Assembly (NCBI RefSeq): GCF_005870085.1
Contig: NZ_SZNM01000012.1
Span: 1 to 64,000 of the forward strand
Origin: Aquibacillus sediminis
GTDB lineage: Bacteria > Bacillota > Bacilli > Bacillales > Amphibacillaceae
Length of the DNA: 64,000 nt
Direction of reading: 5' to 3'
A program made the position numbers and the translations under genes. The notes under the pieces are model-generated. The model was not told the DNA's origin, ran no database searches, and was given only the letters and a program-made list of their open reading frames with translations. Shown here piece after piece: positions 9,527 to 17,897 of the stretch (within the stretch, counting starts at the first letter, position 1; each line of letters begins with the position of its first letter).

Positions 9527-9607
9527 TCAAACGTTTGATTAACTTATAACAAAGGCGCATGTTGCCACGGGTTAACAACGTTTTGATTAAACGTTTGATT
9601 AACTTAT
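9527..9607. promoter_or_regulatory. Two palindromic sites 60 bp apart (TCAAACGTTTGA)
   Basis: A perfect 12-bp palindrome TCAAACGTTTGA at 9527-9538 and a near copy TTAAACGTTTGA at 9587-9598 are exactly 60 bp apart. Both belong to a direct repeat AAACGTTTGATTAACTTAT. They lie 110-190 nt upstream of the RsbR-type gene and look like paired operator sites. No regulator is identified. Confidence 0.5.
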
Positions 9608-9674
9608 TTGCTCCTTAAAGCCTTTATCGCTAATACATCAGCTATTTTATGAAAGATGTTTTTTCGCGATAAAC

Positions 9675-10016
9675 ATAAAATCCGACGTAACTAGTATAGT
9701 GAAGGAAAGCGGGTCACACGTTATCGTTTGTTTTGCTAAATAACAGAATGAGAGCCAAAATCGAAGGGTGCCCGTTTGTGGTTCCGCTAATTCAAGAAAA
9801 TGAGCCTAAATACAGGAGAAAGCGGTTCGTAGTTCCGCTACTAGGTAAAAAAGTGGTGATAATCATTAAAAAACAGCAAATAGTGGAATGAGAAACCGTT
9901 TCGCACCTCAAAATGAGAAAATTGAACGAAATAGCGGAATGAGGATCCGCATCCATTCCACCGAGAAAAGTGGTACGTCGTCGTTTCTATCAACTACGAC
10001 ACAAAAGCAACAAAAC
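9675..10016. repeat. Long inverted repeat, right copy (AGCGGAAT cluster)
   Basis: Inverted counterpart of 3272-3621. Reverse-complementing either block aligns the whole length with shared landmarks: TTTTGCTAAATAAC, AAGCGGTTCGT, AAAGTGGTGATAATC, GAACGAAATAGCGGAATGAG and TCTATCAACTACGA. Sequence identity is moderate, so the copies are not recent. Confidence 0.85.
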
Positions 10017-10034
10017 TAACAAAATAGTATAAAT

Positions 10035-10080
10035 AAAAAACGCAATGCTTCGTTGCCAAATCAACGAAACACTGCGTTGC
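10035..10080 (-). terminator. Terminator of tRNA-Gly
   Basis: A long stem (AACGCAGTGTTTCGTTG with CAACGAAGCATTGCGTT, two mismatches) followed by TTTTTTATTT on the minus strand, 13 nt beyond the tRNA. Confidence 0.85.
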
Positions 10081-10092
10081 ACACATAAGTAA

Positions 10093-10166
10093 TGGAGCGG
10101 GTGAAGGGAATCGAACCCTCGACATCAGCTTGGAAGGCTGAGGTTTTACCACTAAACTACACCCGC
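10093..10166 (-). tRNA. tRNA-Gly (TCC)
   Basis: 74 nt with encoded CCA. Acceptor GCGGGTG/CACCCGC, discriminator T, anticodon TCC in the CTTCCAA loop, and T-arm GAGGGTTCGATTCCCTT. Transcribed on the minus strand with its own terminator. Confidence 0.95.
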
Positions 10167-10301
10167 ACAATAATATAGTATTCACTTTAGTTTTGTTCAC
10201 GATCAAATCATGCTCGTCTCGTTGCAAGTTATTTCGGCGACATTGTCATTCCTCGCAACTCGTTAATTTTTCAAAATATTTTAATTAACGTGATGTTTTA
10301 T

Positions 10302-10330
10302 AGTATAACAAGTTGTCCAAATCTATGCAA
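10302..10330 (-). promoter_or_regulatory. Candidate promoter for tRNA-Gly
   Basis: On the minus strand TTGCAT and TATACT are separated by 17 bp. The distance to the tRNA is about 135 nt, longer than usual, so the assignment is tentative. The rest of the 10170-10454 gap shows no gene. Confidence 0.4.
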
Positions 10331-10454
10331 TAGAAATTCCTCTTTTTTTGTCGAAAATATTATATTTTTTTTAATTCTTAGTTACTAAATATTTCTATTC
10401 GATTACATACAATGATACGAAGAGCGTAATTAGCATTTCGCAAGGAGGAAAACT

Positions 10455-11306
10455 ATGGCTGTTTACCAACAAGTATTGACCGATGATGGATTCGTTAAAC
10501 AAGAGCAACTGCACTTTCCATTTGAAGAACGCGGATTACAATTTGGCGATGGGATTTATGAAGTCATCCGAATTTATAACGGACATTACTATTTACTGAC
10601 CGAACATATTGATCGCCTTTATCGATCAGCTAAAGCAATTCGCTTGCACCTTCCATTCCGCAAACAAGACTTATGTAAACAATTACTTGAACTACTCGAG
10701 GTCAATCACGTTCGCACCGATGCGAAACTATACCTTCAAGCGACAAGAGGATCTGCGCCTAGAGATCATGCCTTTCCAAATGCAGCCATCAATTTTTATG
10801 CATATATTGAAGATCTTCCTAGACCGACAGAAAACCTTCTTCAAGGTGTAGAAACGATTACCACGCCTGATGTACGGTGGCAACATTGTCATATTAAAAG
10901 TTTAAATCTACTCCCAAACGTTCTAGCTAAACAAGAAGCAATCGATCACGGTTGCTTTGAAGCAATTTTTCATAACAATGGTAAAGTGACTGAATGTAGT
11001 TCCTCCAATATTTATATCGTGAAAAAAGGAATTATTTTCACACACCCTGAAACCAATCAAATTTTACACGGTTGCGTTCGGTCTAAGGTTAAACAATTTG
11101 CAACAAGTTTATCAATTCCATTTGTTGAGAAACGTTTTCTGCTTGAGGATCTTTCTAGAGCTGATGAAGTATTTTTATCCAGTAGTACATCAGAAATTAT
11201 GCCTGTCATCAAAATAGATGGATATAAGGTTGCAACTGGCCAACCAGGTGCGCTAACGAAGAAACTCCAACACGCTTATGAGCAAGATGCTGGGATTAGG
11301 GATTGA
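10455..11306 (+). CDS. dat: D-amino acid aminotransferase
   Basis: A fold-type IV PLP aminotransferase that interconverts D-alanine and D-glutamate via 2-oxo acids, feeding peptidoglycan precursors. 283 residues. The PLP lysine is Lys148 in HCHIKSLNLLPN; the family features FEERGLQFGDGIYEVIR near the N-terminus and ECSSSNIYIV and LSSSTSEIMPV in the C-terminal half are present. AAGGAGG lies 7 nt before the ATG. It stands alone; there is no operon partner. Confidence 0.93.
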   Translation: MAVYQQVLTDDGFVKQEQLHFPFEERGLQFGDGIYEVIRIYNGHYYLLTEHIDRLYRSAKAIRLHLPFRKQDLCKQLLELLEVNHVRTDAKLYLQATRGSAPRDHAFPNAAINFYAYIEDLPRPTENLLQGVETITTPDVRWQHCHIKSLNLLPNVLAKQEAIDHGCFEAIFHNNGKVTECSSSNIYIVKKGIIFTHPETNQILHGCVRSKVKQFATSLSIPFVEKRFLLEDLSRADEVFLSSSTSEIMPVIKIDGYKVATGQPGALTKKLQHAYEQDAGIRD

Positions 11307-11451
11307 TTGATTTATATCCACACAAGGTACACGCAACTAGGGACAGGTGTTAGTTGGTAGCTTCTTTGATCCTATAGTTAATCCATATTAGCACACTGCC
11401 TCATTCCTCTATTCTCACTTTTCCAGTCTCAGTTCCAACCCACACCAACAC

Positions 11452-11679
11452 TTAGTCAATTAGTTGATCTAATTGTTCTTTTACCCAAGCATTACGAAGT
11501 CTTTCTTGATAAATGTGATCAGCAATTTCATAGAATGCATGAATTCGACCTGTGTAATACATCTTTTGTAAAGCCGTATTCGCTTCCTTTTCTTTTCGTT
11601 TATACGATTGTAATAACTGCTGTTCTTGTTCTGTTAACATTTTGATCTTTTCAACTGGAAATGCAATTTGTTTTTCCAT
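11452..11679 (-). CDS. Hypothetical 75-aa charged protein
   Basis: A small, highly charged, glutamine- and lysine-rich, mainly helical protein without a recognised motif. GGGTGAA lies before the ATG at 11679; an in-frame TTG at 11724 is too far from the AGGAGG there. Function unknown. It is followed 145 nt upstream by a bidirectional terminator and so forms its own unit. Confidence 0.6.
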   Translation of the reverse strand: MEKQIAFPVEKIKMLTEQEQQLLQSYKRKEKEANTALQKMYYTGRIHAFYEIADHIYQERLRNAWVKEQLDQLID

Positions 11680-11798
11680 ACTAGATTCACCCTGTTCCTC
11701 TATTTTTTCTACTAGTATGGCCAAAATCTCTTGAATTCAACCTCCTTTTAAAGGAACAGTTCTCTCATAAAACCTAAACAGGTAGAATCTATACCATC

Positions 11799-11833
11799 AA
11801 AAAAAGCTCAGTATTTAATCTGAGCTTTTTTTT
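11799..11833. terminator. Bidirectional terminator
   Basis: GCTCAG and CTGAGC form the core of a stem with A6 on one side and T8 on the other. It ends the ZIP transporter transcript on the minus strand. Confidence 0.8.
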
Positions 11834-11898
11834 ACTATCTTATTTGCATTTCTTTCCCCAAAACTGAACCTGTTACCAAAAAGCTACTCGTTTATTTT

Positions 11899-12708
11899 CT
11901 AGATAAATAGCAATAGACTCAACGCCATTACAGCCATGCCACCAATTAAACCATAGATCGATATATGGGCCTCATCATATTTTTTAGCAGCTGGTAACAA
12001 TTCATCTAACGATATAAACACCATGATCCCTGCCACAGCTGCGAAAATGACACCAAACATAATATCATTTAAAAAGGGCATGAGAATGAAATAAGCTGCA
12101 AGAGCACCAATTGGTTCTGATAACCCAGATAAAAACGATAATTTAAATGCCTTTTTCTTATCGCCTGTTGCGAAATAAACTGGTACCGATACGGCAATTC
12201 CCTCTGGTACGTTATGAATCGCGATCGCAACAGCGATTGCAATCCCAAGGGTTGGATCTTGTAAAGCGGATGTAAATGTCGCGATCCCTTCTGGAAAGTT
12301 ATGGATTGCGATAGCGAGTGCAGTGAATGTCCCCATCTTCAACAAATTAGGATCATTAATTCGCCCTTCCCCTTTTTCCATATCTTCGACTTTCTTTAAC
12401 TCATGCGGATTCCCTTGTTTAGGAATAAATTTATCGATCAACGCAATTAAAATCATACCGCCAAAAAAACCTGCAACCGTTAACCAATTCCCGCCTTCCG
12501 TTCCTAGCGCTCCGACTAACGCTTCTTGTGCTTTCACAAAAATTTCTATCATCGATACATAAATCATCACCCCAGCTGAAAACCCAAGCGCTAAAGATAG
12601 AAATTTTGTATTGGTACTTGATGTGAAAAAGGCAAGCACACTTCCGACACCTGTAGCAAGCCCTGCCATTAATGTTAATCCAAATGCGAGTAACAGATTT
12701 TCAACCAT
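11899..12708 (-). CDS. ZIP family divalent metal transporter
   Basis: 269 residues with about eight membrane segments and a cytosolic loop at about residues 95-115 (NPHELKKVEDMEKGEG). The metal-site motifs are HNFPEGIATF in TM4 and HNVPEGIAVSVPV in TM5, as in ZupT-like zinc importers; SEPIGAL follows. GGGGAG precedes the ATG. It would bring zinc, and possibly iron or manganese, into the cell. No Zur or Fur box was identified in the upstream gap, which carries a two-hairpin repeat from 12782. Confidence 0.92.
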   Translation of the reverse strand: MVENLLLAFGLTLMAGLATGVGSVLAFFTSSTNTKFLSLALGFSAGVMIYVSMIEIFVKAQEALVGALGTEGGNWLTVAGFFGGMILIALIDKFIPKQGNPHELKKVEDMEKGEGRINDPNLLKMGTFTALAIAIHNFPEGIATFTSALQDPTLGIAIAVAIAIHNVPEGIAVSVPVYFATGDKKKAFKLSFLSGLSEPIGALAAYFILMPFLNDIMFGVIFAAVAGIMVFISLDELLPAAKKYDEAHISIYGLIGGMAVMALSLLLFI

Positions 12709-12781
12709 ACTTTTCTCCCCTTTATCATTCGTTTATGTCCTTTTATTTATCGTAGTTTTTATTTCTTTACTTGATTTATAT

Positions 12782-12963
12782 AAAGTGTAACTTCAATCAG
12801 TGGTTTTTTTACTCTTTTCACACTGAGTGTTAGTACCACAAGGTGAGACCCGCATCCCCTTGAATCAATCGGTGTGAAAGCGAGAGTTTACTCCCACTTA
12901 AACATCTCATTTCACTTCATGTTTTGAAGTGGGAGTCTTACGACGTTTGCCCGGGATAAATAA
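12782..12963 (+). repeat. Two-hairpin element, subfamily A
   Basis: Begins AAAGTGTAACTTCAATCAGT, has a first hairpin (CAGTG...CACTG), then GTGAAAGCGAGAGTTTACTC, a second hairpin (TACTCCCACTT with AAGTGGGAGTCTTA) and ends CCCGGGATAAATAA. The same order recurs at several other intergenic loci in the window. No gene is visible in the rest of the 12709-13551 gap apart from a decayed second copy and a terminator. Confidence 0.75.
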
Positions 12964-13251
12964 GGAAGCACTTCTTTCTCACTACGTCTTACTAGAGCCC
13001 ATGCTTAGTATATGAAGCTACACTACATTTCGTTTCATATAAATTTCTCTTTATTTAATATATATATATGCTCCAAACTAAAAAAGTTTCCTATAGGAAA
13101 GATTTTAACCTTATACAAAAATTAAAGCAATATTTTATGATTAAATGTAAGAATTTCATTTTACTATTGTCATTTTATGTACAATAGTGCTTAATATAAT
13201 GGCTCTAAATCCGCGCTGAGAAGAAACAGATAGGAAAACTTCCCTTCAAAA

Positions 13252-13378
13252 CGAATCTTCAGTCAGTGGGGTTTTGGCTCTACCTTCGACCGAGTATTAG
13301 CCTGAACCAACCGGGAAAGCGAAAGTTTACTCTCCTTTAAATCTTCGTTTCATATCTTTTTTAAAGTGAGAATCTAGA
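13252..13378 (+). repeat. Two-hairpin element, subfamily A (decayed)
   Basis: Shows CTTCAGTCAGTGGGGTTTTG, CCGGGAAAGCGAAAGTTTAC, then a weak second hairpin (TTTAAA...AAAGTGAGAATC). The terminal GGGATAAATAA is lost. Confidence 0.55.
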
Positions 13379-13423
13379 ATAAAAGAGACGATGTTCAAGC
13401 AATTAGAATTATTTTTACCATAT

Positions 13424-13455
13424 AAAAAACAAGCTAGATTTTTCTAGCTTGTTTT
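13424..13455. terminator. Orphan terminator hairpin
   Basis: CAAGCTAG and CTAGCTTG form an 8-bp stem with A/T tracts on both sides. No gene ends here on either strand, so it may close an unannotated small RNA or be a relic. Confidence 0.5.
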
Positions 13456-13551
13456 GATATCCATTTATTGTATGTATTCGATGTTTTACTTGTACTGATC
13501 AAAAAGATCCCTTCATATAATTAGGACATGCACCTATTCAGGAGGGAAACG

Positions 13552-13824
13552 ATGTTTTCTATATTTGGAAAAACCATACTAGTAATGGCGTTATTTAGAC
13601 TATTATCAGGAAGCTTTGAAATAATAGCAGCACTTTTAATACTAAAATATAATGATATTGAAAAAGCATTAATCATTAATAGCTCACTTGCTTTTGTCGG
13701 ACCATTGATTCTAATCATTACGACTGCTATCGGTTTGGCCGGGATGTCTGACAGTATTTCCTTTAAAAAGTTGTTGTTCATTTTTGCTGGGGTCGCATTA
13801 ATTATATACGCTGTAAAAAATTAA
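13552..13824 (+). CDS. DUF2619 (YqhV-like) membrane protein
   Basis: 90 residues with three hydrophobic segments. The run LFRLLSGSFEIIAALLILKY and the GLAGMSDSISFKKL loop resemble the YqhV/DUF2619 family of small membrane proteins found in spore formers and encoded near spoIIIA in B. subtilis. Function unknown. AGGAGGG lies 5 nt before the ATG at 13552; the longer frame from 13528 lacks a ribosome site. Confidence 0.72.
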   Translation: MFSIFGKTILVMALFRLLSGSFEIIAALLILKYNDIEKALIINSSLAFVGPLILIITTAIGLAGMSDSISFKKLLFIFAGVALIIYAVKN

Positions 13825-13876
13825 TCACCCATCCGCATATACGATTACAATAATAACAAAAAAATGTCAATCAAGT

Positions 13877-14290
13877 TTACCGTTCTTGATTGACATAGTC
13901 CACAACTTCTTTTATCGTGTATTTTTTTAAATAGGTGCTCAAATGTTCTTCTGCACCCATAAATATACTAAACAACACATTCTTCATACTAGCACCTACA
14001 ATACAGTCTTCATTTGAGGCTGGGCATTTTGGCTGCAAGGCACCTTCCGAAGTAATTTGGTAAAGATCCCAGAGCGTCACCTCACTTGGATCAACGCCAA
14101 AGATAAAACCGCCGCCTGTTCCCTCTTTCGATTGAATAAACTTATTTTTTTTTAACAAACTTAATACTTTTCGAATTCTAACTGGGTGAACACAAGCACT
14201 TTCAGCAATTGCGTCACTTGAAGACATATGATTGGGTTGTAGGGCAAGATACGTTAAACTATGAATCGCTAGCGTGAAATTGCTATTCAT
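13877..14290 (-). CDS. Rrf2 family transcriptional regulator
   Basis: 137 residues: an N-terminal winged helix (SSDAIAESACVHPVRIRKVL is the recognition helix region), wing KEGTGGGFIFG, and a C-terminal part with two cysteines in PKCPASNEDCIVG. The third Cys of the Fe-S class (CxxxxCxxxxxC) is absent, so this is likelier a YwnA/CymR-like or thiol-sensing regulator than an Fe-S sensor. AGGAGG precedes the ATG. Targets unknown; the DUF2619 gene converges on it. Confidence 0.88.
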   Translation of the reverse strand: MNSNFTLAIHSLTYLALQPNHMSSSDAIAESACVHPVRIRKVLSLLKKNKFIQSKEGTGGGFIFGVDPSEVTLWDLYQITSEGALQPKCPASNEDCIVGASMKNVLFSIFMGAEEHLSTYLKKYTIKEVVDYVNQER

Positions 14291-14392
14291 CTCTCTGCTC
14301 CTCCTACTAATAAAGCCCCACTTTTTTCCTTTGTAATCATAAGTGGTATGATCGACGAAGTCAAGATGCTTGAATGTTCCCTATACTGGCGA

Positions 14393-14770
14393 TCACTCAA
14401 CAGACTGTTCACAATTTCTATTCACTAGATTTTTTTTATGCTGTCCCGCTCCGTTTGGCCGAACTGTATTTAATTGTTCTGATAACTCCATAAACCATTC
14501 ACGATCATTTGTTATAAGAGCTAGATCGATTAATGTTTCCAGTTGTTGCTCATTATAGACGGTCGCATTCTCCATTTTCTTAACATTTTCCTTTGACACA
14601 CGTAACGTATAGCCAATAATTCTTTCATTATCACTAGCGACTACTTTCAAAGCTACTTTTGAAAAATCTGGGTTTGCACGTTCCAAATAACCATGGATCA
14701 GTTCCCCATTTTCAGTTTTTGTTTTCACCCAATCGCCAACTTGTAACTTTTCCTGACTGTTAAATTCCAT
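14393..14770 (-). CDS. IDEAL-domain protein
   Basis: 125 residues. The C-terminal LIDLALITNDREWFMELSEQ is the IDEAL motif of a short domain found in several Bacillus proteins; the N-terminal half (LQVGDWVKTKTENGELIHGY) is a small beta-rich module. It is probably a protein-interaction or regulatory module; function unknown. AAGGTGGT lies 7 nt before the ATG at 14770, which is favoured over the in-frame start at 14782. Confidence 0.7.
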   Translation of the reverse strand: MEFNSQEKLQVGDWVKTKTENGELIHGYLERANPDFSKVALKVVASDNERIIGYTLRVSKENVKKMENATVYNEQQLETLIDLALITNDREWFMELSEQLNTVRPNGAGQHKKNLVNRNCEQSVE

Positions 14771-14824
14771 TCCTTTTACCACCTTTATAGTATAGTATGA
14801 ACCATGTCATTTAGACAAAAAACA

Positions 14825-15301
14825 CTATTTACAACTGATAGGTGTTGCCCTTTGATGAACAATGAAGTATTTCAACGCATGTCCTTTTCTCATATGGCTA
14901 TAAATTTCTTTGGTTATGGTTAAAAGGTTGGGACGTTGTTTCAAATAAATAGCGTGTTGTGATAAGCTAGTCGTTATTTCAAGTGCTAATTTTGTATCTT
15001 TATACATTAGCCACCTAAACACAGACTCATCCATACAAATATATTTTATATCAGTTATTGCTTCCGTATAGATTTTATCAGAAGCAAAAATACCTCGATC
15101 TCCAAAAAACTCTCCAGGTCCAACAATTTTTATAACGCCCTGTTCCTGATTCACAAGTCTTACATACCCATCCGTTAAATAAAAAACAGCGCGTTTAGGA
15201 TGTTTAGGACTATATAACACATCACCTTTTAGCTTGGTATTTGGCTTTCCATAATGATCTAACAGTTGATGATCTAGTTGTCTGTTGTTTCGTTTCGTCA
15301 C
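14825..15301 (-). CDS. Cyclic nucleotide-binding-fold protein lacking HTH
   Basis: 158 residues from a GTG preceded by GGAGGTGG. The body is a Crp/Fnr sensor beta-roll (LKGDVLYSPKHPKRAVFYLT, then GEFFGDRGIF). Full Crp/Fnr proteins are 220-230 residues with a C-terminal winged helix; here the protein ends soon after the dimer helix, with a short tail ending PISCK. The DNA-binding domain is missing from this frame and no continuation was recognised downstream. It may be a stand-alone sensor or a truncated regulator. Confidence 0.7.
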   Translation of the reverse strand: MTKRNNRQLDHQLLDHYGKPNTKLKGDVLYSPKHPKRAVFYLTDGYVRLVNQEQGVIKIVGPGEFFGDRGIFASDKIYTEAITDIKYICMDESVFRWLMYKDTKLALEITTSLSQHAIYLKQRPNLLTITKEIYSHMRKGHALKYFIVHQRATPISCK

Positions 15302-15597
15302 TTCAACCCACCTCCATGTATCTGTAATTAAATTTGTTACATTTAATCGAGTAGTCAACTCAACCTATCCATACATTGATGGTGGTAATTAGTTAATATT
15401 ATAGAAAGATCCTTTCAACTGCAATCATAATAGTTACAGTTAGTAATGTCAATCAACTTCAATCAGTGAGATGTTTCTTTCCTTGTTCATTGAACAGAAT
15501 TAGACATATACTGGCAGCCTGTCCCAAAAGGATATGACGTAAAGGCCTCCCCTACTTACCTTTGAAGTGTGAGAATGCGAGATAAGTGTAACTCCAT

Positions 15598-15636
15598 AAA
15601 AAAAACCACTCATTTTCTAATGGCGGTTCTTTTTCT
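15598..15636 (-). terminator. Probable terminator of the DUF3231 gene
   Basis: AACCGCCATTAG...AATGAGTGGTT forms an imperfect stem followed by T8 on the minus strand, just past the stop codon. The 15302-15597 gap also holds a decayed two-hairpin element (about 15465-15585). Confidence 0.5.
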
Positions 15637-15639
15637 TTA

Positions 15640-16656
15640 TTAATCGTTCTTACCTTTGGTTAATTGTCGTCGATCACTTGCTAATGGCGGTTGCTCTAAC
15701 CACCCATTTTCAATCATTAATTCAGCCCCATCTTCTGCAAATTTAGCTAACTCCCCCGTTAGCAAGATATACTTTGACGCTATATCTCTTCTTGCATTCA
15801 CACTAAAAGCGGTGCCGTAGAAAGCAATCGCAATTTGCGTAGACAGTTGTACTTGATACATGATTAATTTGTCAGAAAACGGTGAGATCGTAGAATCCGT
15901 CACGAATGATTGCCAGGACATTGGCGAATTTAATTTTTCTTCTCGAAAAATATCTTGAAATTCATCAAGGTGCTTATTAGTTATTTTCATCCCTCGTTTT
16001 ATATATTTACGAACCTTATCTGACTTTACAACTTGACAAAATCCTACTTTTAACGCTACATGCATATTCATTTTCACGGCATTAAAGGAAATGTCACCAA
16101 TTTCCATAGCGGTAAGTGGGCGCCGTTGTCCAAACCAGCCTGTTAAAAAACTTTTGTCTGTAACAAAATCAATCGAGTTTGGTTTAGGTAGAATTGGCGG
16201 ACGTGACAACAATCCTTTGGTAAGCATGGCATCCGTTATTTGATCGAATAAGTCCATTGTTTCCCGGTTTACTTCTATGTAATACTGACGCAAATCAGCG
16301 CGAATCGAGGTACTAACCGACAGCCCATATCCTGTTAACCCTTGTAACGTCATGACATACAGATAATACAAATAAAAAGGATCTTGATAGAGTCGTGGTG
16401 CTGTAAGGTTGACGTCTTCGTCGGTAAATCCTTTCGGAACGGGATAATTCTCCCCCTCCAAAAACGCTTTTATTTTTTCTACATGACTCTGTGATAATGC
16501 TAATGCTTGTCGGTAGAGTGCCCGAATATCTTCATCTTCGATATGCTCTAGTGCATACCTAATAAAACAAACGGACATGGTATCGAATTGATATTGTGTC
16601 CATAGACTCGCCATTTCTGATGCTGTTAATGGTAAATGCTGATGATTGGATTCCAT
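15640..16656 (-). CDS. DUF3231 family protein
   Basis: 338 residues made of two similar helical halves (about 1-165 and 175-330). Each opens with LTA(S/M)E and carries ferritin-like helices, as in DUF3231 proteins that are distantly related to spore-coat CotF. No membrane segment. The family is restricted to spore formers and often induced in sporulation; no enzymatic activity is established. AAAGGAGAGG lies before the ATG. Confidence 0.8.
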   Translation of the reverse strand: MESNHQHLPLTASEMASLWTQYQFDTMSVCFIRYALEHIEDEDIRALYRQALALSQSHVEKIKAFLEGENYPVPKGFTDEDVNLTAPRLYQDPFYLYYLYVMTLQGLTGYGLSVSTSIRADLRQYYIEVNRETMDLFDQITDAMLTKGLLSRPPILPKPNSIDFVTDKSFLTGWFGQRRPLTAMEIGDISFNAVKMNMHVALKVGFCQVVKSDKVRKYIKRGMKITNKHLDEFQDIFREEKLNSPMSWQSFVTDSTISPFSDKLIMYQVQLSTQIAIAFYGTAFSVNARRDIASKYILLTGELAKFAEDGAELMIENGWLEQPPLASDRRQLTKGKND

Positions 16657-16822
16657 AAGCCCTCTCCTTTTATTATGGTACCCTTAAGTTTTGAAGATTT
16701 GATAATTTTATTCGGTTAAAGCAGTGATTGAATGAGGCTGGTGAACATCTTTGCAGGCTGAATTATGTTAAAATTTTAAATGATTAAATAATTCAACGGC
16801 ATGGAGAGGAGTGGTCGTCATC

Positions 16823-17476
16823 GTGTATATTTCACCGATTGTAATTGATACAGTGCAAACAGACCGCGGGGAAGTACAATTACAGCAACGTGGAAGTGAT
16901 TATGAAGTTATTAGTAATGGAACATTTTTAATGGCAACGTACAATGGAGAATCGGAAAGACTACTTGTCCGAGCAGCGATTAAAGAAGCTCCAGAACCAA
17001 AGCGTGTGCTAATTGGCGGGCTTGGTGTTGGAATTTCTTTAGCTGAAACTCTTTCCTATTCTTTTATTAATGATGTTACGGTTGTTGAAATTGAAGAGAA
17101 TATCATCAAGTGGAATAAAACATATTTGGCTGCATACTCTTCACATAGTTTAGAGGATCCACGTACATCAATTGTCCATGCGGATTTTACCAAGTGGATG
17201 TACGAAACACAAGGTACATATGATGCTATTTGCCTCGATATTGATAATGGCCCAGACTGGACTGTAGTGGATTCGAATAATGCTTTATATGAGAAAAATA
17301 GTTTACACGTATTAGCATCGTTATTATCGGATAGAGGTGTGCTAACATTTTGGAGCGCGACTGCTTCACCTGATTTTGTAGCTAGACTACAAGAAAACTT
17401 TTTACACGTGAAAGAATTACAAGTACCAATGGAACGCGGCGAACCAGATTATATCTTTATCGCCATGAACCATTAG
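16823..17476 (+). CDS. Spermidine synthase-like SAM-dependent protein
   Basis: 217 residues with a Rossmann methyltransferase fold of the spermidine synthase superfamily: motif I RVLIGGLGVGISLAETL, acidic VVEIEENIIKW, and AICLDIDNGPDW. The polyamine-binding N-terminal beta domain of true SpeE (about 60-70 residues) is reduced, so it is probably not an authentic spermidine synthase. GTG at 16823 is preferred because AGGAG lies 11 nt upstream; the in-frame GTG at 16811 overlaps that site. The gene stands alone and is followed by GGGACA repeats. Confidence 0.75.
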   Translation: MYISPIVIDTVQTDRGEVQLQQRGSDYEVISNGTFLMATYNGESERLLVRAAIKEAPEPKRVLIGGLGVGISLAETLSYSFINDVTVVEIEENIIKWNKTYLAAYSSHSLEDPRTSIVHADFTKWMYETQGTYDAICLDIDNGPDWTVVDSNNALYEKNSLHVLASLLSDRGVLTFWSATASPDFVARLQENFLHVKELQVPMERGEPDYIFIAMNH

Positions 17477-17656
17477 TGGGACATGCGTTTGGTGCGGGAC
17501 AGGGGGACAGGTTTGCTGTCCCAGTGACGGTGGGACACGGGGACAGGTTTAATGTCCCAAAATCACGAAGATAATTAATCCACAATCATTTATGTATATC
17601 ATTTAATTGTTTGGGTGGGACAAGTGTGGGACAGGTGCCCTGTCCCCTTGTCCCAG
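17476..17656. repeat. GGGACA REP-like cluster 1
   Basis: Three units: GCGGGACAGGGGGACAGG with CTGTCCC, a second GTGGGACACGGGGACAGG unit, and a tail unit ending in CTGTCCCCTTGTCCCAG. It begins right after the TAG of the spermidine-synthase-like gene. First occurrence of the family from the left; none was found before 17.4 kb. Confidence 0.85.
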
Positions 17657-17669
17657 TTTTATTAACCAA

Positions 17670-17740
17670 AGGCGGCAACCGGATTCGAACCGGTGCTCGG
17701 GGTTTTGCAGACCCTTGCCTTACCACTTGGCTATGCCGCC
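17670..17740 (-). tRNA. tRNA-Cys (GCA)
   Basis: 71 nt; acceptor GGCGGCA/TGCCGCC, anticodon GCA in CTGCAAA, T-arm ACCGGTTCGAATCCGGT. CCA is not encoded. It follows tRNA-Tyr by 3 nt on the same strand. Confidence 0.95.
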
Positions 17741-17743
17741 ACA

Positions 17744-17826
17744 TGGAGGGAGAAGGATTCGAACCTTCGAACCCAAAAGGGAACGGATTTACAGTCCGCC
17801 GCGTTTGACCACTTCGCTACCCCTCC
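17744..17826 (-). tRNA. tRNA-Tyr (GTA)
   Basis: 83 nt class II tRNA with a long variable arm; acceptor GGAGGGG/TCCCTCC, anticodon GTA in CTGTAAA, T-arm GAAGGTTCGAATCCTTC. CCA is not encoded. Co-transcribed with tRNA-Cys on the minus strand. Confidence 0.95.
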
Positions 17827-17876
17827 GTTATCCCAATACACTATTACCCTATGCAGAAAAAAACAAAATGTGAACC

Positions 17877-17897
17877 TGGGACATGGGGACAGGTTTG
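17877..17897 (+). repeat. Half of a GGGACA REP-like unit
   Basis: GGGACATGGGGACAGGTTTG only, with no inverted partner. It is joined directly to the truncated GGDEF sequence that follows, so it marks the breakpoint of that gene. Confidence 0.7.

Noticed and set aside
9994-10227. Minus-strand open frame over tRNA-Gly
   Set aside because: It reads through the tRNA and its terminator.
11336-11356. Possible GGGACA unit behind dat (AGGGACAGGTGTTAG)
   Set aside because: Only a 7-8-nt match without an inverted arm.
16823-17476. Bona fide spermidine synthase (speE)
   Set aside because: It lacks most of the N-terminal domain of SpeE, and no speD or speA gene is nearby; only the superfamily is supported.
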